Positions 1 to 9,888 of a DNA stretch of 64,000 bases are shown piece by piece. The position numbers and the translations under genes are program-made. The stretch comes from Calendula officinalis (Eukaryota > Streptophyta > Magnoliopsida > Asterales > Asteraceae). Numbering within the stretch: position 1 is the first letter of the stretch; every line of letters begins with the position of its first letter. The stretch is taken from positions 31,074,208 to 31,138,207 of the forward strand of contig OY970832.1 in assembly GCA_963853835.1 (NCBI GenBank), in the 5' to 3' direction. The notes under the pieces were generated by a model. That model had not been told where the DNA came from, searched no databases, and saw only the letters and a list, made by a program, of their open reading frames with translations.

Positions 1-2
1 AA

Positions 3-437
3 CCAGATCCTCCATCTCCTAAACCAGTTAAAAACAATGTTAATACATCTATTAGAAATAACAAAATTAACATTTTAAAAACACTTGGTGATCAGGTCAA
101 ATCTTTAAGTAAACAATTTGCAAAACTCGTTCATACTGACCTACTAAAAGTGAAACATTTTTCTAAAATACCATATGAAAATATGTTTAGAAATAGACCT
201 AGAAAATGTTATAGATGTCATCATACTGGTCATAAGGGAGATGAATGCTGGACTGATCTCTCAAGTCCTAGGTACTCAGTACCAAAGAAAAGGAGAGAAA
301 CTAAGTCAGTATCACCAAAGAAAACTTCTAAAGTTACCCCTGAAGTGATACCGACCTCTCCACATAAAGAGATCAAGTCAAATTGTGTTTATCCCACCAA
401 AGGTCCCATTCAAAAATGGGTTCCTAAAAAGAACTAA
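3..437 (+). CDS. gag: Element A Gag C-terminal segment with second zinc knuckle (partial)
   Basis: The frame is open from the window edge to a TAA at 435-437. It is basic and ends in a CX2CX4HX4C zinc knuckle (Cys at about 207, last Cys at 246-248) followed by a lysine-rich tail and the ending W-V-P-K-K-N-stop. Zinc knuckles of this type bind RNA in Gag nucleocapsid. The matching segment in element B lies between a splice donor and the acceptor used here at 459-460, so this stretch may be an alternatively retained intron as well as coding sequence. It is out of frame with the protease frame that follows, whereas in B the two are in the same frame. A fixed stop-codon readthrough therefore cannot explain Pol expression in both copies. 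Confidence 0.8.
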   Translation, partial: PDPPSPKPVKNNVNTSIRNNKINILKTLGDQVKSLSKQFAKLVHTDLLKVKHFSKIPYENMFRNRPRKCYRCHHTGHKGDECWTDLSSPRYSVPKKRRETKSVSPKKTSKVTPEVIPTSPHKEIKSNCVYPTKGPIQKWVPKKN

Positions 438-460
438 CTCTTATTTTGTGTCTTGTGCAG
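430..460 (+). promoter_or_regulatory. Candidate branch point and 3' splice acceptor before pol in element A
   Basis: A CTAAC branch-point-like sequence, which contains the Gag stop codon, is followed by a T-rich tract and TTGTGCAG. The G-G-T codon of the protease frame starts immediately after the AG. Elements B (18443-18472) and C (- strand, about 33637-33665) have the same arrangement. The donor for A lies outside the window. Confidence 0.5.
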
Positions 461-3400
461 GGTGACAGAAAGTGGTACTTAGATAGTGGCTGCTCAAGAC
501 ACATGACAGGCAGTATGGAATACCTTCTCAATTATACTCCAGAGAAGGGTCCTTCTGTCAAGTTTGGAGATGACTCGGTGGGAAAGACAAGAGGTTATGG
601 TGTGATCAAGGCAGGCAACATAACTTTTAAAAGAGTTGCCTATGTAGAGGGTCTAAAACACAATCTGCTCAGTATCAGCCAGATGTGTGATGATGACAAT
701 GAAGCTCGATTCAGAAAGGTTGCAGGAATCATCTACAATGATAAAGGGCAGCCTGTACTCATTGTTAGAAGAGAAAAAGACGTATATGTGGTCAACCTAT
801 CTGAAATAGACCCAACTATTCGAGTATGCCTGCTTTCTAAAGTCAAGCCAGAATTACATTGGCTATGGCACAAGAAACTCTCTCACATCAATTTTAGAAA
901 TATCAACGAGCTCAGTATGAAGAAACTGGTGAGAGGATTGCCCACAATTACTTATTCAAAAGATAAGTTATGCTTAGCATGTGAAATGGGCAAGCAGAAG
1001 AAGAGTTCATTCAAATCTAAAGTCAATCATTCCATCAATGAACCTCTTACTATGATACATATGGATCTTTTTGGCCCCATCAGCACACCATATTTGGCCA
1101 AAAAGATCTATACTCTAGTCTTAGTTGATGAATTCTCAAGATACACTTGGGTCATCTTCCTCAAGACTAAGTCAGATGCAACAACAGAAATCATTGCCTT
1201 TATAAAAAGAGAGGAACTTCAAAAAGGCAACAAGGTCAAGCAACTTAGAAGTGACCATGGTACTGAGTTTAAGAACTCAGTATTAGCAGATTTCTGTGAA
1301 GAAAAAAGAATCATTCAAAACTTCTCTGCAGCCTACACACCACAACAAAATGGTGTTGTAGAAAGAAAGAACAGAACACTGATTGAAGCTGCAAGAACTT
1401 TATTATGCCATGCTGGACTGGCACTGAGTTTCTGGGCTGAAGCTGTAAACTGTGCAAACTTCACTCAGAATAGAGCCACTATAGTCCAAAGACATCTGAA
1501 GACTCCATATGAGTTATACAATGGCAAGATTCCTAATGTGGAATATTTCCACATCTTTGGGAGTAAATGCTTTGTACTCAGTACAAAACAAAATCTCAAT
1601 AAATTTGCTCCCAAAGCAAATGAAGGTGTGTTCATGGGCTACTCTCCACACTCTAAAGCATTCAGAGTGTATATCATCTCAACCAAGATGATTGTAGAAT
1701 CCATTCATGTCACATTCGATGAAGATCAGAATGAGCATTCTACCTCAGCAAGTGAAGACATAAGTGGCATAGATATTCTATGCAATCCAGAACACTCCAT
1801 TGCTGAACAGCCTAAGTTTCATCCACACTTTATTCCTAATAAGTTTAATGAAATTGATCAAGTTCAAACTCAGTATCACTCAAATGAGACTAATACTGAG
1901 GTTCCTTTAACAGAGGACCTCCATACTGAGTTTCCAACTAATGATCTGAACCACTCTATCTATGAAGAAGGTGAAACATCCAACACTTCACAAGAATCCA
2001 CATCAACTCTGCAAAATGAAGATGAACAGCAACCTGCACTGTCTAATACTGATCAGAATTCCACTCAGTATCAGACAGACAACACACCAAATCAACAAGA
2101 TATTGTTGATCCTATTTCAAATGCTCCCTTAGGAAACAATTTAAGGGAACACAGAGACCATCCACACTCAAACATTATTGGTCCTATTGAAGAAGGTGCC
2201 CAAACAAGAAGAAAATTAGAATTTCCAACCCAAGCAACTGCAAATTTTTGTTTCTTCTCAAGTTTTCTATCTACCATTGAACCAAAGAAAGCTGATGAAG
2301 CTTTATTAGATGAAGATTGGGTAGAGGCCATGCAAGAAGAGCTCACAGAGTTTGAAAGAAACAAAGTTTGGAACTTAGTACCACCTCCTTCTGGCAAAAC
2401 TATTATTGGTACTAAGTGGGTGTTCAGAAACAAGATGGACAAGGATGGTGTTGTCATCAGAAACAAAGCAAGGTTAGTTGCTCAAGGTTACAGGCAAGAA
2501 GAAGGCATTGACTATGATGAAACTTTTGCACCAGTTGCAAGAATTGAAGCTATTAGGTTGTATCTTGCATATGCAGCCTTTAAGAATTTCAAAGTTTATC
2601 AGATGGATGTCAAAAGTGCTTTTCTAAATGGAAAACTACAAGAAGAAGTTTATGTTAAACAACCTCCAGGTTTTGTTGATCCCAAATTTCCTAATTATGT
2701 TTTCAAGCTTGATAAAGCTCTATATGGGCTCAAACAAGCTCCAAGAGCCTGGTATGACACCCTTTCTGAGTATCTTATTGAAAATAAATTTACAAGAGGT
2801 AAAATTGATAAAACATTATTTTCAAAAAGGAAAGGTTCTGACATCTTACTCATTCAGATATATGTAGATGATATTATCTTTGGTTCCACTGACAAGTCAA
2901 TGTGTGACTGGTTTGCTAAGATAATGTCAACTCAGTATCAGATGAGTATGATGGGAGAACTTACTTACTTTCTTGGTTTACAAGTTGAACAAAAGCCTGA
3001 TGGCACTTTTATAAATCAAAGTAAGTATGTGCATGACATGTTAAAGAAATACAAATTTGAAAATTTATCTTCCATGCACACTCCTATGGGTACTCAGGAT
3101 AAGATAAGTAAGGATGAAACTGGTAAACCAGTATGTCAATCCACATACCGAGGTATGATTGGTTCCTTACTTTACTTAACTGCTAGTAGGCCTGATATCA
3201 TGTTTGCCACATGTTTGTGTGCTCGGTATCAGGCTGATCCTAAAGAATCACACATGAAAGCAGTTAAGCGCATCTTTAGATATCTTACAGGTACTCCTAA
3301 CCTGGGTCTTTGGTATCCCAAAGACTCAAACTTTGACCTTGAAGGGTACACAGATGCAGATTTTGCAGGTTGTAGATTGGACAGAAAGAGCACAAGTGGA

Positions 3401-3803
3401 GGATGTCAATTCCTAGGTGGAAGACTAGTTGGCTGGTCATCCAAGAAACAAAATTCGGTAGCAACTTCCACAGCAGAAGCAGAATATGTTTGCTGCAGGA
3501 AGTTGTTGTGCTCAATTATTATGGATGCAGTATCAACTCTTAGACTATGGGTTCAACTTTCATAAGACTCCTATTCATTGTGATAACAAGAGTGCTATTG
3601 CTATCTCAGAGAACCCAGTCTATCACTCCAAAACCAAGCACATTGATATCAGACACCACTTTATTCGAGATAATGTGGAAAAAGGTAAGGTTGAAGTAGA
3701 TTATGTACCAACAAATGAACAATTGGCCGATGTGTTTACTAAACCTCTTCCCGAGGAAAGGTTTATGTATTTACTAGGGCAATTAGGTATGTTGAATCCT
3801 TAA
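461..3803 (+). pseudogene. pol: Element A Pol polyprotein (PR-IN-RT-RNase H), one frameshift
   Basis: One frame runs from the AG at 459-460 to 3565, and the frame from 3486 completes it to a TAA at 3803. Protease has the D-S-G motif at about 482-490. A gag-pre-integrase domain with paired His and Cys follows, then the integrase core with D (H-M-D-L-F-G-P), D (R-S-D-H-G-T-E-F) and E (V-V-E-R-K-N-R). The copia reverse transcriptase carries Y-V-D-D at 2861-2872, and RNase H has T-D-A-D-F-A-G. An extra T near 3489-3491, compared with B and H, shifts the frame inside RNase H, so this copy should lack a complete RNase H. No ATG lies near the start of the pol frame; the first codons follow a pyrimidine-rich tract ending in TGCAG, which fits translation as a spliced Gag-Pol fusion. 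Confidence 0.92.
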
Positions 3804-4035
3804 TCTTTCTTAAATTTCTTTAAAACTGAGCGCTCAGTATCACTCCTGTTGATACTGACCACTCAGTATCACTAGTCTGTTATCATCAAAATTTAAAATT
3901 TTTATTTTTTTTATTAATTTCAAGAGTAAATTAATTGTTTTTATATTTTTTAAAATTTTTTAAAAATTAATTTTTTTTTAACTCGGTATTGGGGTATGAC
4001 GGCTCTTACACCGAGCTTAATCCTCATACTGCTCA

Positions 4036-4069
4036 AACGGTAACCTTTCTTAATAAGAAAGTTACCGTT
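4036..4069 (+). promoter_or_regulatory. Conserved hairpin upstream of the third gene (element A)
   Basis: The two arms AACGGTAACCTTTCTTA and ATAAGAAAGTTACCGTT pair almost completely with essentially no loop. The same inverted repeat occurs in B at 22047-22084 and in H at 47551-47586, always about 70-100 bp upstream of a TATA box. The match across copies, in otherwise diverged non-coding DNA, suggests a binding site or terminator-like structure. Confidence 0.55.
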
Positions 4070-4137
4070 GGCAGAGGATAAGGCAGTCAAATCAGCCGTT
4101 TTTACTTCCCAATACCTTAATTATCTTTCAAATCTCC

Positions 4138-4145
4138 TATAAATA
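4138..4145 (+). promoter_or_regulatory. TATA box of the third gene (element A)
   Basis: TATAAATA lies 123 bp upstream of the ATG, followed by a C/T-rich leader typical of a plant transcription start. The identical octamer is at the same place in B (22150-22157) and H (47653-47660). It matches the TATAAATA in the LTR promoters of these elements (8535-8542 in A). Confidence 0.55.
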
Positions 4146-4267
4146 ACCGTTTATTTTTACTTCAAATTTTTTAACTGTTATTTCTTTCTTTCATTTTCAA
4201 TTCTCTCTGCGATTAACGATTTCACTTTCTCTTAGCAAGCAAATTCTTTTTCAAATCACAATCACAG

Positions 4268-5662
4268 ATGGCGAATTACACTTTTGTTGCTCCAAACGTT
4301 GAATCGGAAATCCAATTCCGAAATAATGAAGTACCCAGGTTTGCGAGGAACAACATCACAGCAAATTTCAATATTCCTCAAGCCTGGGTATGCCAAGAAT
4401 TCACGAATATCGTGACTTTTATGAAGCATTGCCCAATTGCTCGTGCACTGACATTATCTCCTCGAGCAATTTACCCAGAAATGTTATGCGAGTTTTGGTA
4501 CTCTGCCACACTCGATTCTCCAGATATGTTTGCTGGATGGGTAATTAGGGATCAAAGAAGAGCTTTTGTTTCTACTGCAATCATTCGTGAAGCACTGAGA
4601 CTTCCCGCCCAAGCTCAGTATGACCCATTTGTTGATAGATCAGAGGCACGCTCTGTACTGCCATTTTTGGGTCGAAGAGGAACAACGGGCACAAACAAAA
4701 GAAATGAATTTGGTCCTATGTGGGGTATTCTCATCACAACAATAATTCGATGTATGACCCACAAGACGGGAGCTTTGGACCAAATAAACGAATTTGGGAT
4801 TCAAATAGTACATGCTCTGTACTATGGAAGAAATATTGATTTTGCTCGCCTAATTTTCAATGAATTAGCTACTCTGGTCCGAGCAAACACAAGGGAATGC
4901 AATGTCCCTTTCTGCAGATTTCTATCACTCATCTTTCAACACTCAATGCCCACACACATTTATGATGATTTTCATAGTCCAAGAGTTGATCTTCCTCCAC
5001 TTAGTGAGAAGATTTTCTTTTATAGGCCAAGAGAAGGAGAGCCTCTTCTAAGTCCTCCTATGTGGGCCATTGTTCAAGAACATATCAATGATGAAGAAGA
5101 TATGTCTGATACTGAGTCAGACAATGATGGTGATGATGATAATGATGATAGTAGTGGCAATGGAGCCCAGGCTGGTCAAGATATTGAGATGCGGGATGGT
5201 CCACAAGTTCAAGAACCAACTATCTCTCCACCTGCACAAGATCCTGCTGCTCCTCATATTGAAACCGTTTTTGAAACTGAGTCCTCAGAAGACACACCAT
5301 TGGTTCTACATAGACGAAGAAGGAATCTCTCTCCTATTCTTATGGGCAACTTATCATCTGAGGAGGTGCAGCCTGCAAATGTTCCATCATTAACTGCATC
5401 TCTTCATGCCCAAAGCCTAGTTGCAGCCACCGCTGACCTTCCAGGTCCAGAACTAGCTCCCTCTGCTCAACCAATTGAGGAACCTCATGTTCCTCTTGAT
5501 GTGGAGATTCAGTATGCACAAACTACAATGGAAGGTGCTCAGCATGACATAGAGGTCGGTATTGAAGATGTTGGTGCTGCACATCAACAAACACATGATC
5601 CTGCACCGACCTCTGCAGATGCAAGAAGGGAATCTGACAGAGTCTCAGGTATGAATTTCTAA
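4268..5662 (+). CDS. Element A third gene, exon 1 (464-codon reading frame, unknown function)
   Basis: The frame begins at an ATG and, unspliced, would end with G-M-N-F-stop at 5662. The last sense codons overlap a splice donor (TCTCAG/GTATGA), so the exon probably ends at 5648. The N-terminal 240 residues form a globular region conserved in B and H, with motifs such as P-R-A-I-Y-P-E-M-L and W-V-I-R-D-Q-R-R-A. The C-terminal third is acidic and low-complexity. I see no signal peptide or membrane segment. The gene is in the place where Sireviruses carry their so-called env-like gene, but nothing visible supports an envelope function. Element C has a distantly similar protein with the same W-(E/Y)-x-A and R-x-x-L-x-L-x pattern. 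Confidence 0.8.
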   Translation: MANYTFVAPNVESEIQFRNNEVPRFARNNITANFNIPQAWVCQEFTNIVTFMKHCPIARALTLSPRAIYPEMLCEFWYSATLDSPDMFAGWVIRDQRRAFVSTAIIREALRLPAQAQYDPFVDRSEARSVLPFLGRRGTTGTNKRNEFGPMWGILITTIIRCMTHKTGALDQINEFGIQIVHALYYGRNIDFARLIFNELATLVRANTRECNVPFCRFLSLIFQHSMPTHIYDDFHSPRVDLPPLSEKIFFYRPREGEPLLSPPMWAIVQEHINDEEDMSDTESDNDGDDDNDDSSGNGAQAGQDIEMRDGPQVQEPTISPPAQDPAAPHIETVFETESSEDTPLVLHRRRRNLSPILMGNLSSEEVQPANVPSLTASLHAQSLVAATADLPGPELAPSAQPIEEPHVPLDVEIQYAQTTMEGAQHDIEVGIEDVGAAHQQTHDPAPTSADARRESDRVSGMNF

Positions 5663-6334
5663 AAAGCCCTTAAACTTATATATATATATTTCATTCCCAA
5701 ATAGAGACTAAGTATTGGCCAGTACCAACTCAATACTGACCAAAGTCTCAAACGATCTTTCAAATATATATCCTTTTATGGCCAACATAGCTAGCCCACT
5801 GCTGCTATGCAAAATTCATATACTGAGCACACAAAATTGATCATTGTCAGTCTACAGTTGTCTCAACATTTAAAGAGACAATGGTGGTTGATGTCATACT
5901 GACACCCACTGGTGCTGCTTGAATAATGTCCAACTTATTTTTGAGATGGGTAGCATCATTCAAGAAATGATCCCAAACCCTTAAGCCACAAAATCCAAAA
6001 ATTTCCCATGGGGTTTAGCCACATTTCTGTTATCACTCTAATACCGAGTGATAAACATTGAAAATAACAAGAAGCACATCCCAGGCTTCGAATTCCCAAA
6101 CCCAAACCTTTTAGTAAATGTGACTTATCCTATACTGAGCTACTTAAATTTTCACACTCACTTTTACTAAAATCTTCTTACACATGCTATGCACAAGTCC
6201 ACAATATTTCATCCTATACCAGATGAAATACAGACTTCACAAACTCTGTTTATATGATTATAGAATTAAACAACACCACTATTCTATTTGATAAACCTTT
6301 CTTTCTAACCAGTTTTATATTTTTGTTTCTTTAG
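5649..6334 (+). other. Predicted spliceosomal intron in element A third gene
   Basis: The donor is CAG/GTATGA at 5648/5649. The acceptor is a T-rich tract ending TTTCTTTAG at 6334. Splicing joins the first base of a codon to the next two bases and continues the reading frame into the 603-codon exon 2. Length is 686 bp. B (23616-24303, 688 bp) and H (49124-49809, 686 bp) have the same intron with the same phase. Inside all three copies is an inverted repeat starting GAGACTAAGTATTGG and ending ACTGACCAAAGTCTC (one mismatch in H). Confidence 0.75.
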
Positions 6335-8154
6335 CACCATCTGTGCAGGGCATTCAGGCATCTCAGGCTGCAGCAGACCAAGTGACTCTGCAAGCAATCA
6401 TGCAGCACATTCTGGCCATCCAACAAACTCAAAATACAATACTAGCCAGAATGGACAAGATGAGTGGTGATATTGACTCTATCAAACAGTCAGTCTCACT
6501 ACTTCAACAACCACAGCAGCCTCCACAAACTCCACCATTCTCACATGGTGACCACAATGAAGAAGGAGAAGGAGAAGGAGGTGCTGGTGATACTGATGCT
6601 GCAACTGAGCCCATGCCCTCCCCTACTCTTGAACAACCTGAAGGGGACATGGGTGGTGATACTGATCCTCTTCCCTCCTCATCAAATGATAACAAAAGGG
6701 GGGAGAAGAGACAAAGAGATACTGAGGTTGATCAAACTGAGCCTTCTGCTCAGGGGGAGAAAAGAAGAAGATTGAATGAAGATCAACCTCCACAACAACA
6801 ACATCAGCAAAGCCTTCATACTGAGCCTTTTCGCATTCAGTATGAGAGAAGAAGACAAAGAACAAGGTCAGCATTACAAGTTCAAGACCCACTTGAGCCA
6901 TCTGCTCAGGGGGAGACTCATACTGACCAACCACAGCAAACTTATTCTGAGCCACCTGCTCTTGAAGAGAATAATTTACAAATTGTGGTCTATAGGCCTT
7001 TCATCTGGCCTATTGCTGATGATGAAGATGAAGAACCAGATTTAGTAAACTATGCACTAAATCTGGTAGAACAAGAAAGTTCTTCATCATCATCCTCGGA
7101 TGATGAAGAACCAGAAAATCTGGTAATTAGAAGAAGGAGTTCCTTATCAAGAAGACCTATCAATGCTGTTCTCACTTCTTCTGAATCAAGTGAGGAATCT
7201 GCTCCTCTGGTAACAAGACAAAGAAGACCTGTTCTTACAAGGGACAGTGATACCGAGCAGGCTCCAAGACTGACTCCTCAACAACTCTGGGCAGAACAAG
7301 AAAGATTTTTATATGAGCAAGAGTTGGGAGTCAAAACTGAACCAGAATCTGACCCAGATACTGATACTCCTGGTCCTTCACATAGAATCTCAAGAAAGGG
7401 TCCAGACCATATTCAACATTATTGGAATATGGTTGCTGCTAGGACTCAGTATAAGGAACAAAGAAAGGAGTTCTTGAGGACCAAAACATTTCAAAATGTA
7501 AGGGGGATACATTGGTTAAATCTGGATGTTAATAAAGTAAAAGTGAAGCTCAAAGAAGGAAGAATTACTATCACTTGTACTGGCTTAACCAGTCCCCCCA
7601 TGAAGATATTTATTCATGATATTCAAAGAATTGGTCTTCAAGACTGGGTGAAGATCACAAGACTTATCAAAGAGCTTCCAAAGAAATCAACCTATGATCA
7701 AATAGTCTTGGATGAGATCTGTGCAGTAGCTGCAGTATGTTATGAGAAGGACTTACTTCATGAAATAGAGTACAGAACACTCAGTGTGATGACTGAGGCT
7801 TACTCAAATAACAGACCAGAGTGCCTTCATACATACAAGTATCTTAGAAAGTACCCTCTTCCTCCTAACCTTGTTTTTCAGGATCAAAAGAGTGTCATAT
7901 ATCCAACTTCTGGATATATGTATACTGACTCAGAGGATAGAGAGTGCTTCTTTTCTGAAGAAGATCTACCAAGAGCTCAAATCAGTCACCTTGTTGGACT
8001 GAAATGGATGATCACCAAGAAAGAAGACTCTTGGTTCAGAAAGAAGATTGTTGCAGTTCTGAATAGTAGAAGGGATGAACTCAAAAGCAGAGAAGAGTTT
8101 GTCCACATTAAACAAGAAGTCTTCTATGAGAATGAAGCCATCAACAGCAAATGA
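6335..8154 (+). CDS. Element A third gene, exon 2 (coiled-coil plus conserved C-terminal domain)
   Basis: The frame is open from the acceptor to TGA at 8152-8154, with no ATG at its beginning, as expected for an internal exon. Residues 1-60 look like a coiled coil rich in Gln, Ile and Met. Residues 60-350 are low-complexity, with charged repeats such as E-P-S-A-Q-G-E. The C-terminal 230 residues are conserved in B and H, including Y-P-T-S-G-Y-M-Y and W-M-I-T-K-K-E-D-S-W-F. The combination of coiled coil and basic C-terminus suggests a multimeric, possibly nucleic-acid-binding protein, but I do not recognise a family. This copy has no disabling mutation that I can see. Confidence 0.75.
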
Positions 8155-8227
8155 AGAAGAAGATTTTGCTACCTATGCTGTTGTATTTTTTGTTTATCTC
8201 TTTGTAATTGTTTTGTTATCATTAGAT

Positions 8228-8237
8228 AGGGGGAGAT
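8228..8237 (+). other. Polypurine tract of element A
   Basis: AGGGGGAGAT lies directly before the TG of the 3' LTR. It primes plus-strand DNA synthesis. B has the same tract at 26252-26261. In H it is changed to ATGGGGAGAT. Confidence 0.85.
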
Positions 8238-8745
8238 TGTTAAGGCAAAAAGCCTTGCCCCTTTGGATCTTAAGATACCAAAACAACCTAGACTAGCTTT
8301 GATTTCTATGTAGAATAATATAGCTAAGTTTAGGTCTGATACTGAGTGATCAGTATTGATACTCAGTATCAGTACTCAGTATCAGATAGTGATACTGAGT
8401 ACAAGGACCGAGTAGAAGGACTGAGTGATACTCAGTATAGTAACGGACTAAGATCAAATCCCTTGATCTTAGTCATTTTCCTTACTTAGTCCTTCGGTTA
8501 CTCCTTTGCTCATCATGTAAGATCTCTATAACATTATAAATAGAGATCATCTTGCAAAGGAGTACTCACCAATTTACTTTACACTTTCACATACTTGTAA
8601 TTGAGAAGTGGTATTGCTTTTCCGCAGCATACCACACTTAGTGGATTTGTACACCGACTCTAATACTGTGTTTTACACTTTAATTGTCTTTTGTATAAAT
8701 CAACCTACTCATTAACTAACAAACCAGGGGTGTTGTGACCTAACA
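8238..8745 (+). repeat. 3' LTR of element A (508 bp)
   Basis: It starts TGTTAAGGC and ends CCTAACA. It is clearly related to the B and H LTRs. The first 20 bases contain a small inverted repeat, TTAAGGC and GCCTT around AAAAA. TATAAATA is at 8535-8542. Between 8338 and 8400 the decamer GATACTGAGT or its complement occurs four times in alternating orientation, which may be an enhancer array. Confidence 0.92.
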
Positions 8746-8846
8746 TTACGCATTAGTCAATCACTCCGTTTATAAATATATCTACACTACAGCTAAAGTG
8801 ATATAGTATACCATTGAATCACCAATATATTTTTAAAACGTTTGCA

Positions 8847-9330
8847 GCAGATGGAATGCCCCTTGTATGTACCAATAGTGAGCTTTGACTCTCTCTGCCA
8901 ACTTGAGTGGACTAATAGCTGCAACTATGTCCGGGTTGATTATGTTTGGAGGGACGACAAACAAAACAACATGTGGCTTGTTTTGCTCGACAAATTTGTT
9001 AGTTGCTATTAAATAATGACATGTAGTACCTTTAAATTTCTTAACTTTACAATTACCAATTCATTGATTTCGTCTTAGGGACACAAAATCATGGCCTTTA
9101 TCCCCCACATTTTAAGGACTATATATGACGGACTCAATTTACAAGGTGGTGTGTTTTCGTTGAAGGGCTTCGAGATAGATTTCTACCTACCCAAAGACTA
9201 TCCACGTTTTGGAAACTACAACTTCGTTCAAAACTATTGGACAGTAGTGTTCACTAAAAAAACCGAACTTGCTAGGACTACTATGGGAGATCTTGGATGT
9301 TTTCACAGCTATCCATTTGCTTCCTTGTAG
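8847..9330 (+). pseudogene. Possible RPA-like / OB-fold protein fragment
   Basis: Two short coding-looking pieces lie close together. The first (about 8847-9010) has a Trp-rich stretch, and the second (frame from about 9082 to the TAG at 9330) contains P-H-I-L-R-T-I-Y-D-G-L and F-E-I-D-F-Y-L-P. The spacing of hydrophobic and aromatic residues is like plant RPA1/DUF223 OB-folds, and the second piece starts after a TTAG that could be a splice acceptor. The similarity is only a recalled pattern. Position inside a Helitron remnant fits, because RPA-like genes are typical Helitron cargo. Confidence 0.3.
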
Positions 9331-9888
9331 CAATATCCACTTTATGTGAACAACAATATTTATTGTTTTTAATCATTTAACGTTTTTCTTTCATTCTATT
9401 TTCCCGTTTTAAATTATTTACTTCCATCCTATATGTAAATTGACATAATTGTCGGTTGAAGTTAAAGAAAATCACGTGAGTTTCTACCATGTTATCTCTC
9501 TATGGATCAGATGATTGTTCTGGTAAATTCGTGTTATGATCGACCAATTGAAAATCATATAAATTTTTTTATTTTTAGTTTAAGTTGTTGATGTTTGTTT
9601 ATGAATGTTGTGATTTAGACAAGCATGTTGATATAAGTTAACCACTTCAACTGCTTGATTATTTTGATTTGTTCCAGATACTAATATATATAAGCTTTAA
9701 CGTCACCAGAACTGAACCATCATTACTCTATTTAAAAGGCCCATATTTACTTTCACAAAAAAGGCCAATTTCGGATCTGATCCTACCATCACTAATGTCA
9801 GCACCTACCATCACTACGCACCACCACTCATCACCATCGCTATTGTCACCACCACCGGTACTGTCGTCACTTCGAAAAATAGTTACGA

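Larger units (their letters stand above)
3804..4267 (+). other. Element A intergenic region between pol and third gene
   Basis: This non-coding spacer starts with several ACTCAGTATC-type repeats (3830-3880), then an AT-rich stretch. It then holds a near-perfect inverted repeat, a TATA box and a pyrimidine-rich leader before the ATG at 4268. The same order is found in B (21815-22280) and H (47325-47775). It reads like a promoter and 5' leader for the third gene. Confidence 0.7.
1..8745 (+). mobile_element. Element A: Ty1/copia Sirevirus-type LTR retrotransposon, 5' part outside window
   Basis: The window opens inside the gag 3' region and continues through protease, integrase, reverse transcriptase, RNase H, a third gene in two exons, a polypurine tract and a 3' LTR ending at 8745. 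The domain order PR-IN-RT-RH is that of copia elements. The extra gene after pol, the second zinc knuckle before protease and the G-rich polypurine tract are features of the Sirevirus (SIRE/Maximus) lineage. The 5' LTR, primer site and gag N-terminus lie upstream of the window, so the target duplication cannot be tested; the predicted copy is TTACG at 8746-8750. The copy has one frameshift in pol but an open third gene, so it is fairly young but probably not autonomous. Confidence 0.93.

Noticed and set aside
435..448. Stop-codon readthrough as the general gag/pol mechanism
   Set aside because: In element A the stop and pol are in different frames and in B in the same frame, so it does not fit both copies, though it is not excluded for B alone.
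2092..2466. Antisense frame opposite pol in element A
   Set aside because: The + strand has a clear RT/RNase H polyprotein; the antisense frame is a by-product of codon use.
6504..6955. Antisense open frames opposite the third gene (also in B and H)
   Set aside because: They mirror low-complexity coding sequence on the + strand and have no conserved start or domain.
8746..8750. TTACG also occurs after CCAACA near 59683, which looked like a second copy of the element A boundary
   Set aside because: Only a few bases match and there is no LTR sequence on either side.
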